Assembly (NCBI RefSeq): GCF_003545765.1
Contig: NZ_QXIO01000004.1
Coordinates: forward strand, 186,001 to 250,000
Direction of reading: 5' to 3'
DNA length: 64,000 nucleotides
Origin: Colwellia sp. RSH04
Lineage (GTDB): Bacteria > Pseudomonadota > Gammaproteobacteria > Enterobacterales > Alteromonadaceae
In this document: positions 27,507-36,658 of the stretch, one piece after another
How positions within the stretch are numbered: position 1 is the stretch's first letter
Layout: each line of letters opens with the position of its first letter
Program-made: the position numbers and the translations under genes
The notes under the pieces: model-generated
The model's database searches: none
Seen by the model: only the letters and a program-made list of their open reading frames with translations
Told to the model about the DNA's origin: nothing

Positions 27507-28166
27507 ATGATTCAGCCTGAAAAAATAATAATAGCTGACGACCACCCTTTGTTTAGACAAGCGCTTCTTGGCACATTAAAGCCTAAGTTAAGTTACACGT
27601 CTTGGCTAGAAGCACAAACAATTGCTGAACTTGAAGCATTACTTGAAGCACACAATGAAAGTGACTTATTACTGCTTGATTTAAATATTCCGGGTGCGCA
27701 TGGTTTTAATACCTTAATTCATGTGCGAAATCACTTTCCACAAATACCTGTTGTTATCGTATCTGCACATGAGGATCATGACACAATAAGTAAAGCTATG
27801 GGTTATGGTGCTGCGGGCTTTGTTCCTAAATCTACACCTGTTGATGATATTTATAACGCGATAGTAACAATTTTATCAGGAAGTGTTTGGCTCCCTGCTT
27901 CATTCCAACAAATGCAAGATAGTGGTGAAGAGTGTGATATTGCTGAGCGAGTGGCCAGTTTAACGCAGCAACAATACCGTATTTTAATGATGTTTGCTCA
28001 AGGGATGCTTAATAAGCAAATTGCTTATGATCTCAATGTATCAGAAGCAACTATCAAAGCGCATGCTACAGCTATTTTTCGCAAATTAAATGTAAGAAAT
28101 CGTACCCAAGCAGTAATAGCTATCAGCCAATTAGATTTAAGTGAAGCAGGTTTTAATGCTCAATAA
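27507..28166 (+). CDS. LuxR/NarL-type response regulator, CrbR-like
   Basis: A 219-residue two-component response regulator. The receiver domain has the acidic pair ADDHP (residues 10-14), the phospho-acceptor D58 in LLLLDLNIPGAHGF and the conserved Lys in FVPKSTP. The C-terminal LuxR-type helix-turn-helix reads LTQQQYRILMMFAQGMLNKQ, then IAYDLNVSEATIKAHATAIF. The ATG at 27507 has AAGGAAG six bases upstream. It converges on a CrbS-like sensor kinase 22 bp away. In Vibrio, Shewanella and Pseudomonas such CrbS/CrbR (MxtR/ErdR) pairs control acetate use, and an acetate-type symporter lies in this window; the pairing here is inferred. Confidence 0.85.
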   Translation: MIQPEKIIIADDHPLFRQALLGTLKPKLSYTSWLEAQTIAELEALLEAHNESDLLLLDLNIPGAHGFNTLIHVRNHFPQIPVVIVSAHEDHDTISKAMGYGAAGFVPKSTPVDDIYNAIVTILSGSVWLPASFQQMQDSGEECDIAERVASLTQQQYRILMMFAQGMLNKQIAYDLNVSEATIKAHATAIFRKLNVRNRTQAVIAISQLDLSEAGFNAQ

Positions 28167-28187
28167 ACCATAAAGTGATTTAAATAT

Positions 28188-31100
28188 TTAGCTATATCCA
28201 ACATAATCTGCTTGTAACTTCTTAGCCAGCATAGCACTCATCATAGCTCTTAATGCGGCTGGTTTTACTAACTTTCTCATATAACCCACATCGTAGCTTT
28301 TTGCTTTCTCTTCTATACCCGCTTCCGTGGTTGCAGTAATTAAAATTGCAGGAATACTTTGTGGAGATTGGCTACGTAGATCTTTAATCAGTGTCAAACC
28401 ATCAGCTTGTATTCCTTCTTTACTGCCTGCTAAATACCCTAATTGGTAGTCTACTAATAAAATATCAATATCATTTTTATGATTAGCAAATTCTTCCAAA
28501 GCACTCTCGCGTGAATCAGCAGCAAGAATATTGCAGTGCCAAGCAGACAATAGCTCGACCATGCCGCTTAATACATCAGGGTCATTATCAATGCATAGCA
28601 CCGTGATATCTTTAAGAGCAACATTAAATGCAGGTACCGTCGACGGTAAAATATCCATCTTTGGTGCAGCCCTCTCAACATGTACTGAGAATTTACAACC
28701 TTGCATAGTCTTCGATTGCAAACTTAAACTATGCCCTAATAATCGCGATAGACTTTGAGTTATATTCAATCCTAGCCCTAGCCCTCTGCCAGATTGGTTA
28801 TTTACCGAGTCGAGCTGAGTAAACTGTTCAAAAACTAAACTTTGCTTTTCAACGGGTATGCCAGGCCCATTGTCTAAGATTTGAATTATAACGTCGTTAT
28901 TAATCACACGCGCCCCAAGTAATACCTTACCTGGACTAGCATATCGAAAGGCATTACCTACAAGGTTTTGTATTATACGGCGCAATAAGTGCTTATCAGA
29001 ATTAACCCAAACTTTTGAGCTTCGTAAGCGAAATTCTACCTGTTGCTCTTCTGCCAAGGCTTCAAATTCTTGCGCTAAATCTTCAAATAACTCATTGAGT
29101 GCAAATGGTTGCTTATTCGCTTTGATATTACCGCTTTCTAGACGAGCAATTTCAGCTAAATCGGCCAGTAAATCATTGGCCGCTTTAAGTGAACGGTCTA
29201 TATTGTCCACTTGACGAGATTGAGCGTCAGTTAAATTATTTTGCTCTGACAAAGCCGAAGTAAACAAACGTGCAGCTTCTAAAGGCTGCATTAAATCGTG
29301 ACTACAAGCTCGCAAATATTGGCTTTTCTTAATATGTGCCTGCTCAGCTTTTTCATGAGCTAATGCTAATGCTTCATTCGTTTTTGCTAAGGTTAATGTT
29401 CGCTCATAAACACGCGTTTCTAAGTCTAGGTTTGCTTCTTTTAATACTTGCTCAGCTTGCCTATAAGCGGTGATATCTGAAAACATCATAACAAAACCAC
29501 CATCAGGTAACGGATTACCTTCAATGCGAATCGTTTGTCCACTTGCATGTTGTCTTTCTGAATTATGCGGGCTACCTTTTCTTAAATATCCTAATCGTTT
29601 ATTTACCTGCTGCTCTATATCACCCATACCACATAAACCACGCTTAACGTTATGGCGTATTAAAGACTCGATAGGACTACCCACATAAATCAGTTCACTT
29701 GGGTAATCAAATAAATCAAGGTAGCGCTTATTCCAAGCAACCAGCTGTAAATTTTCATCCACAATAGAAATACCTTCACTGGCATTTTCTATCGCACTTT
29801 GTAGTAAGTTTTGTGAAAACTGCTGTCGTTGACTCGAAGCTTCTTCAACAAGTACCGCTAATTCATCTAATGCGATATCACGCCCATCAAGCGCTGAAGA
29901 TAACACTAACCGCGCTGAAGAAGCCCCCATCACTGTCGCAAGGGTATTTTCAGTATGCTGTAATAACAGTTGATTATAAGTAGCATTCCCTAATTGCTTT
30001 TTGTTATTAGAAGAACGAAATAGACTAAAACTTGACTTAGCTTTATCTAAACCAACAAATCGAGAGACTAAGAGTTCCAGTTCTTCTGTATCTATTTGTC
30101 GTTTCTTTTGTGCTTTGGTTAACGTCGGGGATTGCCATTCTAAAAATAGCGAGGCTTGAACACGCTCTTGCACACTTTGACGACTTATTTGTGATAACGC
30201 CCACATTACAATTATGTTGGCAGCTAAACTAAATAACGTTGCGGTAGTTTTAACCGGTAAAAAGCCTTCTGCAAAAGGTGAAGAATACAAGCCAAATTGA
30301 GGTAAAAAGTTTAGGCTCATCCACAGAATAAAGCCGACTAATATACCTGCATACACCCCCATTAAACTTGCTCTGCGCCAATAAAAGGCTGCAATTAATG
30401 CCGGGGTTAATTGTGCAAAAGCACCGAAAGCAACTTCACCTAACGATGATAATGTATCAGGTGATGCCATAATAAAAACACCATAACCTAACATTATAAC
30501 GAGCAGTGCCAGTAACTTACGTATATTTAACAACCGCTGCCTAAAATTATCGTAATCAGTTTGAGCGACTTTTTGGCGACGATAAAGCAATGGGAAAACA
30601 ATTTCATTACTAAGCATTGTACTTAAAGCGATAGATGAAATGATGACCATAGAGCTTGCCGCAGAGACTGCACCTAAGAAGGCAAATAGCGTGAGCCATG
30701 TTTGATTAGCTAAACTAGGTAAGAAAAGCACATAAGCGTCAGAGGGGACACTCTCAGCTAATAATAGATGACCCGCCAAACCTAACGGCGCGGCGAAAAA
30801 GGCAAACACTAACAAATAAATTGGAAACACTCGCCGACTTAACCACGTATCACGTTGATCTTTTAGTTCTACGACCATCACCTGGAATTGTCGCGGCAAT
30901 GATAAAAAAGCCGCCATGACAATAACCAACATCGCAACCATTGCCGCCATTTGATCAACATTGAGTTGTTGATCAAGTAATACGTTAGCATTGGCTTGTC
31001 GCCAAATATCTATAGGAGAATCAAAAAGCGAAAAACAAACAAATAAGCCTACCGCTAAAAAAGCAAAGAGTTTCACTAATGATTCAAAAGCGATAGCAAA

Positions 31101-31658
31101 CATTACGCCAGGATGACGCTCAGTTACATCAATATTCCGAATACCAAAAAGCACAGTAAAGCCAGCCAGAACTAAACTCACCACTAAACCGATATGCCAA
31201 CTATTAAAGCTTTGATCTACCTGAAGTTGCTGAAAAGAATACACCATCGCTTTCAGCTGTAGAGCAATATAAGGCATCGTGCCGACCAGAGCGACTATAG
31301 TGACTATAATAGCTAGGTTATGTGATTTACCAAATCGCGCCGCTAATAAATCAGCAATAGAGGTTAAATTGAGCTTTAAACTGACACGAATAATGCGTTG
31401 AATAAAAGGCCATGCAAAAATAAATAATAAAATTGGCCCGATATAAATAGGCAAATGTGAAAGGAAGTTACTGGATGCTTGACCTGTAGTCCCCAAAAAG
31501 CTCCATGAAGTACAGTAAACACCTAATGTTAAAGCATATATTAGGCTCTGACCTTTTTTCGCCAACTGATGACGATATTTATCCCCCAAAAAAGCAATTA
31601 AAAACAGAAGGCCGATATAAGCCAAGCTTAATAAAACTAACTGCCAATTTGGAAACAT
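28188..31658 (-). CDS. CrbS-like sensor: SSS transporter domain fused to histidine kinase and receiver
   Basis: A hybrid sensor of about 1156 residues. Residues 1 to about 500 are a sodium:solute symporter-like domain with some thirteen membrane spans (CTSWSFLGTTGQASSNFL, PRQFQVMVVEL). A STAC-like linker and a PAS domain (about 640-750) follow, then the kinase core with the phospho-accepting His in LRACSHDLMQPLEAARLF, N-box LVGNAFRYA, G-boxes DNGPGIP and GRGLGLGLNI, and a C-terminal receiver with LLVDYQLGYLAG. I chose the ATG at 31658; a TTG at 31670 is also open. CrbS proteins regulate the acetate switch; the ligand of the transporter-like domain is unsettled. Confidence 0.87.
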   Translation of the reverse strand: MFPNWQLVLLSLAYIGLLFLIAFLGDKYRHQLAKKGQSLIYALTLGVYCTSWSFLGTTGQASSNFLSHLPIYIGPILLFIFAWPFIQRIIRVSLKLNLTSIADLLAARFGKSHNLAIIVTIVALVGTMPYIALQLKAMVYSFQQLQVDQSFNSWHIGLVVSLVLAGFTVLFGIRNIDVTERHPGVMFAIAFESLVKLFAFLAVGLFVCFSLFDSPIDIWRQANANVLLDQQLNVDQMAAMVAMLVIVMAAFLSLPRQFQVMVVELKDQRDTWLSRRVFPIYLLVFAFFAAPLGLAGHLLLAESVPSDAYVLFLPSLANQTWLTLFAFLGAVSAASSMVIISSIALSTMLSNEIVFPLLYRRQKVAQTDYDNFRQRLLNIRKLLALLVIMLGYGVFIMASPDTLSSLGEVAFGAFAQLTPALIAAFYWRRASLMGVYAGILVGFILWMSLNFLPQFGLYSSPFAEGFLPVKTTATLFSLAANIIVMWALSQISRQSVQERVQASLFLEWQSPTLTKAQKKRQIDTEELELLVSRFVGLDKAKSSFSLFRSSNNKKQLGNATYNQLLLQHTENTLATVMGASSARLVLSSALDGRDIALDELAVLVEEASSQRQQFSQNLLQSAIENASEGISIVDENLQLVAWNKRYLDLFDYPSELIYVGSPIESLIRHNVKRGLCGMGDIEQQVNKRLGYLRKGSPHNSERQHASGQTIRIEGNPLPDGGFVMMFSDITAYRQAEQVLKEANLDLETRVYERTLTLAKTNEALALAHEKAEQAHIKKSQYLRACSHDLMQPLEAARLFTSALSEQNNLTDAQSRQVDNIDRSLKAANDLLADLAEIARLESGNIKANKQPFALNELFEDLAQEFEALAEEQQVEFRLRSSKVWVNSDKHLLRRIIQNLVGNAFRYASPGKVLLGARVINNDVIIQILDNGPGIPVEKQSLVFEQFTQLDSVNNQSGRGLGLGLNITQSLSRLLGHSLSLQSKTMQGCKFSVHVERAAPKMDILPSTVPAFNVALKDITVLCIDNDPDVLSGMVELLSAWHCNILAADSRESALEEFANHKNDIDILLVDYQLGYLAGSKEGIQADGLTLIKDLRSQSPQSIPAILITATTEAGIEEKAKSYDVGYMRKLVKPAALRAMMSAMLAKKLQADYVGYS

Positions 31659-31764
31659 ATCCGCCCACAAAAAATAGATGAAAAACGCTTATACCAATAT
31701 AACCTAAGCCCATCAACAATAAAAAGATTCTTAATAAATTATTTGTTAGAATAGCGCGCAACCA

Positions 31765-31862
31765 AGGGGTGCCTCTCATAATTAATATCATAATTATGAC
31801 GTGGCTGAGAAATAGACTCTTTGAACCTGGGCAGTGATGACGTTTGCTGGCATAGGGATGGT
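31765..31862 (+). promoter_or_regulatory. TPP riboswitch (THI element)
   Basis: Thiamine-pyrophosphate-sensing leader. The conserved blocks occur in order: GGGGTGC (31766-31772), CTGAGA (31805-31810), CTCTTTGAACCTG (31817-31829) and TAGGGA (31853-31858). The variable P3 arm is TCATAATT/AATTATGA (31777-31799). It precedes a TonB receptor and three thiamine-salvage genes, so it is expected to switch the operon off when thiamine pyrophosphate is plentiful. No clear terminator hairpin follows, so control may be at translation start. Confidence 0.93.
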
Positions 31863-31938
31863 TACCGATAGCAATGACCTAATCGTACTTATCTCTATGT
31901 TTTCCCTGAATTAATTTTTGTTTTGAATTGAGATACTT

Positions 31939-34077
31939 ATGACATTGTGTAAAACGACAATTAGCCTTGCTATTGCTGCTACCTTTTTTAACGCTTCGGC
32001 TTCTGCAAATGAATCACCAACTGATTTAGAAGTGATCACAGTAAGCAGTGATTTTCGCCAGCAAAACCTTCAAGCAACCCCTTCTTCATTGTCAGTGCTA
32101 ACCGCTGAAGATATTAAATTACGCAATGCGCAACATTTAGAAGAATTAATCGCCATAAGCCCAAATGTAAACTATGCCAGTGGTTCTCAACGCGCACGTT
32201 ATTTTCAAATACGTGGTATTGGTGAACGTAGTCAATTTAAAGAACCTATTAATCCATCTGTAGGCATGATTATCGATGATGTTGATTTTACTGGTATTGG
32301 CAGTATTGCGACGCTTTTTGATGTTAGTCAGGCGGAAGTTTTTAGAGGCCCTCAAGGCACACGATTTGGTGCTAATGCTTTGGCGGGTATGATAAATATT
32401 CAAACCAATGCACCAACCGATGATTTTGAAGGCGCGATTAAACTTGATCTTGGTAACTACAATACTTATGGTTTAGGTGTTGCGTTATCAGGTCCCGCTA
32501 CCGATAAAGTAAACTACCGCTTTGCCATGAATAAGTTAGTCAGCGACGGCTTTATGGAAAACACCTTCTTATCTGCTGATGATACTAATAACCGGAACGA
32601 ACTTAATGTACGTGGAAAATTATCGATTGAGGCAACCAATGATCTTACTGTTGATTTAACAGGCTTTTATTTCGATTTTAATAATGGCTACGATGCTTTC
32701 TCATTAGACAACAACAGAACAACATACTCTGACGAACCTGGCTTTGATGATCAAGAAACCATGGCGCTAGCCGCTAAATTTACCTATGAAGGTTTTGAAC
32801 ATTTTACTTTAGTATCCATTGTTAGTGCGGCAGATTCAGACCTTGGTTATGGATATGATGAAGATTGGGCTTATGAAGGTATTTCTGATCCAGAAGTCAT
32901 TGAAAACCCAGAATTTGCTTATTGGGAGTACACTTCAACCGATCATTACTACCGAGAAAAAGCCTCACAGTCTCTTGAGTTTAGAGCACTTTCTAAATTA
33001 GGCAGTGAACTATTTAACAACAGCACCTCTTGGGTGGCAGGGCTCTATTACAAAAGTGATGAACAAGATTTACTTCGCCAATATACCTACGCAGACAATG
33101 ATTTTAGCTCTAACAACCAAAGTCATTCTTTTGCTCTTTATGGCCAGTTAGACAGCCAATTAAACACCCAGCTCACCTTAACAACAGGGTTACGTCTAGA
33201 AAATCGCACTGCCGATTACCAAAATTCTGATCTTTTTGCTGACGATACTAGCGATACCATGGTTGGTGGCAAAATCGTTTTAGCTTATCAAGTTAATGAA
33301 GATAGCCTGCTATATGGTTCAATCAATCGCGGCTACAAGGCTGGTGGTCACAACACTGACGGCAGTTTAACTGAAGAATACCGTAGCTTTGATCCTGAAT
33401 ACCTCGTTAACTATGAAATGGGTTATAAAGTTTCTTTACTTAATGATAACGCCTATCTACGTACGGCTCTATTTTATATGGATAGAACAGATATGCAGGT
33501 TAAGTCTTCACAAACGATTGTTAGAGAAGACGGCAGTACTGAGTTTATTGAATTTTTAGGTAATGCCGCAACTGGTAACAACTATGGTCTTGAGCTTGAA
33601 ACATCTTGGCAAATAAATGATTTTATTGATGTCTATGGTTCATTGGGTTTATTGGAGACTGAGTTTAATGACTTCATAGACTCGCAAGGGCAATCACTCA
33701 CAGGCGAACCACAATCACACGCCCCATCATATCAATTTAATATTGGCTTTAATTATCGACCTACTGATGCATGGTTAATTAATATCTCTGCTGATGGTAA
33801 AGATGAATTCTACTTTTCTGATACCCGTTATTATGAGGGTGAGCGTATTAGTAAAGCAGATTTAACGTCTGAATCTATCGTGTTGCTCAATGCTTCTATC
33901 TCTTATTTAGCAGAAGCTTGGCAACTCAAACTTTGGGGCAGAAACTTAACCGATGAAAATTATGCAAACCGTGGTTTTTATTTCCCTAATGACCCGCGTG
34001 ATGGCTATACTCCAAAACAATACACACAATTATCTGAGCCATTAGTGTTCGGTATTACTTTTGATTATAATTTTTAA
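31939..34077 (+). CDS. TonB-dependent outer-membrane receptor, probably for thiamine
   Basis: A 712-residue outer-membrane active transporter. A signal peptide (about residues 1-23, ending ASA) is followed by a TonB box-like DLEVITVSS, the plug domain (SSLSVLTAEDIKLRNAQHLE to about 160, with FRGPQGTRFGANALAGMINI) and a beta-barrel ending in an aromatic residue (FGITFDYNF). The substrate is inferred from the TPP riboswitch directly upstream and from the thiamine genes that follow; barrel sequence alone would not show it. The lone exbD at 42128 is the only TonB-system gene in the window. Confidence 0.88.
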   Translation: MTLCKTTISLAIAATFFNASASANESPTDLEVITVSSDFRQQNLQATPSSLSVLTAEDIKLRNAQHLEELIAISPNVNYASGSQRARYFQIRGIGERSQFKEPINPSVGMIIDDVDFTGIGSIATLFDVSQAEVFRGPQGTRFGANALAGMINIQTNAPTDDFEGAIKLDLGNYNTYGLGVALSGPATDKVNYRFAMNKLVSDGFMENTFLSADDTNNRNELNVRGKLSIEATNDLTVDLTGFYFDFNNGYDAFSLDNNRTTYSDEPGFDDQETMALAAKFTYEGFEHFTLVSIVSAADSDLGYGYDEDWAYEGISDPEVIENPEFAYWEYTSTDHYYREKASQSLEFRALSKLGSELFNNSTSWVAGLYYKSDEQDLLRQYTYADNDFSSNNQSHSFALYGQLDSQLNTQLTLTTGLRLENRTADYQNSDLFADDTSDTMVGGKIVLAYQVNEDSLLYGSINRGYKAGGHNTDGSLTEEYRSFDPEYLVNYEMGYKVSLLNDNAYLRTALFYMDRTDMQVKSSQTIVREDGSTEFIEFLGNAATGNNYGLELETSWQINDFIDVYGSLGLLETEFNDFIDSQGQSLTGEPQSHAPSYQFNIGFNYRPTDAWLINISADGKDEFYFSDTRYYEGERISKADLTSESIVLLNASISYLAEAWQLKLWGRNLTDENYANRGFYFPNDPRDGYTPKQYTQLSEPLVFGITFDYNF

Positions 34078-34089
34078 GCGGGGCTAACA

Positions 34090-34356
34090 ATGAACATCTC
34101 CATTGAACTAAGTTTATATCCACTTGCAGAACAAGAGTTTAAATCAGAAATTTGGGCATTTATTAAACGTTTACGCAATATTGACGGCTTAAAAGTGGTG
34201 ACCAATGGCATGAGTACGCAAGTGTTTGGTGAATATGATTTAGCGGTAAAGCATGTAATGCAAGAAATCAAATTAGTACACGAGAAACTTGATGCCGCCG
34301 TATTCGTCTGTAAATTTATTAATGGTGATCGTTCACACGTAGAAGCAGAAAGTTAA
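34090..34356 (+). CDS. YkoF-like thiamine/HMP-binding domain protein
   Basis: An 88-residue protein with the beta-alpha-beta pattern of the YkoF-type thiamine or hydroxymethylpyrimidine-binding family (ISIELSLYPLAEQEFKSEIW, then KVVTNGMSTQVFGEYDLAVK). The family binds thiamine-related pyrimidines. It has no signal peptide, so it probably acts in the cytoplasm. Its stop overlaps the start of the permease gene (TAATG), and the whole group follows a TPP riboswitch, supporting a thiamine role. Confidence 0.8.
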   Translation: MNISIELSLYPLAEQEFKSEIWAFIKRLRNIDGLKVVTNGMSTQVFGEYDLAVKHVMQEIKLVHEKLDAAVFVCKFINGDRSHVEAES

Positions 34357-35015
34357 TGCAAGACATTTTAAGTTATTTCATTAATTTACCTTTATTAGAG
34401 CTAACAGCAATGCTGTTAGCGCTAGCGTATGTCATTTTAGCGGCAAAAGGGTCTCTATGGTGCTGGCCTGCCGCTTTTATTAGTACTGCGCTATATACCT
34501 ACATATTTTATGATGTGTTATTGCTCATGGACAGTGCCTTAAATGCCTATTATTTAGTCATGGCTGTTTATGGGTATTGGTGTTGGCAATACAAGCCTAC
34601 AAACAATGAAAGCAAGTGCACTGATGAAAATAACAATACTAACAGTAGTCATATAACTATAGTGTCATGGCAGCTCAGCTGGCACATTAAAGTCTGTATT
34701 GTTTTGGCAATTATTGCCTCTGCCTTAGGTTATTTTATGGCAAATAATACCAACGCAGACTTCCCCTATTTAGACACTTTTACTACCGTATATGCAGTAT
34801 TTGCCACCTACTTAGTGACTCAGAAGGTATTAGAGAATTGGCTTTATTGGATTATTATTGATCTTATTTCTATCTATCTTTATATTGAAAAGTCATTATT
34901 TCCAACGGCTGTGCTCTTTGTCATTTATGTCATTATTGCTGCTTACGGTTATGTATCTTGGCGAAATCAACGACAAAACAGCGCTATGCGACTTGACCCT
35001 GCATTAGAGAGTTAA
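34356..35015 (+). CDS. pnuT: PnuC/PnuT-family thiamine transporter
   Basis: An inner-membrane facilitator of the PnuC family with about seven spans in 219 residues. Family signs are AKGSLWCWPAAFISTALYT near residue 30, the AYYLVMAVYGYWCWQY motif and the late NWLYWIIIDLISIYLYIEK. PnuC moves nicotinamide riboside; members under TPP control and beside a thiamine kinase are called PnuT and move thiamine, to be trapped by phosphorylation. Both conditions hold here. Start codon overlaps the preceding stop. Confidence 0.85.
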   Translation: MQDILSYFINLPLLELTAMLLALAYVILAAKGSLWCWPAAFISTALYTYIFYDVLLLMDSALNAYYLVMAVYGYWCWQYKPTNNESKCTDENNNTNSSHITIVSWQLSWHIKVCIVLAIIASALGYFMANNTNADFPYLDTFTTVYAVFATYLVTQKVLENWLYWIIIDLISIYLYIEKSLFPTAVLFVIYVIIAAYGYVSWRNQRQNSAMRLDPALES

Positions 35016-35024
35016 TCCGTAAGT

Positions 35025-35921
35025 ATGTCAGTTTTTGCCGAGCATTTATCTTCATTAAAGCAACTTCCCTGTTTTAAATATATTGAACAGGTAGAAAGTA
35101 TTAATACAGGATTAAGCCAAGCCAGCTATAAAATTAGCGCCGATGGTCAGTTATTTTATGCAAAATATATCGAACACCATGACTGCAATGATGAACCAAC
35201 CACGAGCAAAATAACGGCTCTTCAACAGCTCAGCCCTGCTGTTTTTCATCATCAAAAGCACTGGCTCATTACCATGTATATCGAAGGTAAAACGCTCTTT
35301 GAAAGCTTTATTCCCTTGACTGAAAAATTAGATCACGCCATTACATTAATGAGCCAATACCATCAACTAAACTTACCTCATAAAGAATTAGTACCAAGTG
35401 AAGTTATTGACCTCCTCCTAGAAACCAGCGAGGTCATATACACACCTTCTCAGCTAACCGTATTTCAACAACTTAAACATTACTTACAAAAAAACCTATC
35501 GGTAAAAGCAGACAAAGTATGTTGCCATGGAGATATGAATTTCAGCAATATATTACTTGATAATACTCAAAAGAGTTGGTTGATAGATTTTGAATGCTGC
35601 TGTATGGCTCATGCTGAGTTTGATATCGCCATGTGTATTGCCATCAATAATCTAGACAGCCATACAACCACTAGTATGTTGCAAAACTATCAACAGTTAA
35701 ATCCTGAAAGCTCAATATGCAGGCAAAGACTCAATAACTATTTAGTTTTTAGCCATGTAATTAATGCGTTGTGGTTTGATAAAAAAGCGTCGAAGAAACA
35801 AGGTAAGGCACAGGTTGAGTTATATAAAGCATTGGCTCATAAGCAATGGCTAAGCTTACAGCATAGAATAAAAGAGTTTGAGCTACCCATTGATAGCTCA
35901 TCTTTACCCGCAGCTATTTAA
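35025..35921 (+). CDS. Thiamine kinase-like phosphotransferase
   Basis: An aminoglycoside/choline-phosphotransferase-fold kinase of 298 residues. The catalytic Brenner motif HGDMNFSNILL (Asp base and Asn) and the metal-binding DFECCCMAHAEFDIA are intact, preceded by the N-lobe GLSQASYKI. Last gene of the TPP-riboswitch operon, 9 bp after the permease, it most likely phosphorylates imported thiamine to thiamine monophosphate, the ThiK role. Choline/ethanolamine kinase is the alternative by fold; context argues against it. Its 3' end overlaps the convergent gene by 8 bp. Confidence 0.82.
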   Translation: MSVFAEHLSSLKQLPCFKYIEQVESINTGLSQASYKISADGQLFYAKYIEHHDCNDEPTTSKITALQQLSPAVFHHQKHWLITMYIEGKTLFESFIPLTEKLDHAITLMSQYHQLNLPHKELVPSEVIDLLLETSEVIYTPSQLTVFQQLKHYLQKNLSVKADKVCCHGDMNFSNILLDNTQKSWLIDFECCCMAHAEFDIAMCIAINNLDSHTTTSMLQNYQQLNPESSICRQRLNNYLVFSHVINALWFDKKASKKQGKAQVELYKALAHKQWLSLQHRIKEFELPIDSSSLPAAI

Positions 35922-36357
35922 CGGTTTGAGTATAAAACTCGGAAATATACTGACCACCTTTAATTTTAGCAATTAAGCGGAGCTTGTAACTATCGCCCCT
36001 GTTAACCACTAAACTTCTTAAATTTGTAGGACTTTGCCAATAATAAGGGCTCTTTTGCATTCCTAAAGGATATGGGGTCATTTTATCATTTTTATCGACT
36101 AAAAATAACGTGGCACTATCTAAGGGGAAAGTAGAATTAATTTCCGTTATGCCAGCTTCATCTGAAACATTAACTTTAAACTCACCAGAGCTTAAAACAC
36201 AGTTTTGATTAATGACATCACAATGCCCCTCTGGCACTAATTGAATCAACTTAGTTTCTTGTGCCTGATTTTCTTCATAGTAGTCAGCACCAATATAACC
36301 AAATATTGCCAAAAAAGGCGCAACCATAAAAGCAAGTTTCGTATGTCTATTCATCAC
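35914..36357 (-). CDS. Membrane-anchored protein of unknown function
   Basis: A 147-residue protein with an N-terminal hydrophobic segment (about residues 8-25, LAFMVAPFLAIFGYIGADYY) that should anchor or export it, and a beta-rich soluble domain with two cysteines (CDVINQNC). I do not recognise the family. It overlaps the end of the thiamine kinase gene by 8 bp on the opposite strand. No partner gene can be proposed. Confidence 0.65.
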   Translation of the reverse strand: MMNRHTKLAFMVAPFLAIFGYIGADYYEENQAQETKLIQLVPEGHCDVINQNCVLSSGEFKVNVSDEAGITEINSTFPLDSATLFLVDKNDKMTPYPLGMQKSPYYWQSPTNLRSLVVNRGDSYKLRLIAKIKGGQYISEFYTQTVK

Positions 36358-36658
36358 ATTTTCTTCTTATAAAATATTAGTAACCGTTACGCATAACATT
36401 AATAGCAAATAAAGATAACCGATACAACAAAAGTGTCTTGTATTCAATGTATTATACCAGTCTGCATTAGAAAAAGAGCTCTTAGCGGGAACACATTGAC
36501 ACCATGATAACTTCATAATATTTGTTCTAATATCGCCTATGTTGTTCTCTGTGGTTACTTCTTATTAGCTAAAAAAAAGGCCAGTCGACTTTATAATTCT
36601 CGTCGGCTGACCTTTTATCTAATAACTCATAATAACAATGAGTTATTAATCACATTAA
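36358..36658. other. Intergenic region with convergent/readthrough barriers
   Basis: About 300 bases. The left 210 bases hold nothing I recognise. The right part has two hairpins: 36575-36616 (listed as terminator) and TAATAACTCAT/ATGAGTTATTA at 36620-36648, an 11-bp perfect stem right after the symporter stop codon. Confidence 0.6.
36571..36616 (-). terminator. Rho-independent terminator after the acetate-type symporter gene
   Basis: Minus-strand stem of about 15 bp between 36616-36602 and 36589-36575 (AAAGG-CAG-CGAC type, one mismatch and one wobble) followed by eight Ts. It ends the DUF4212-symporter transcript. Confidence 0.85.
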
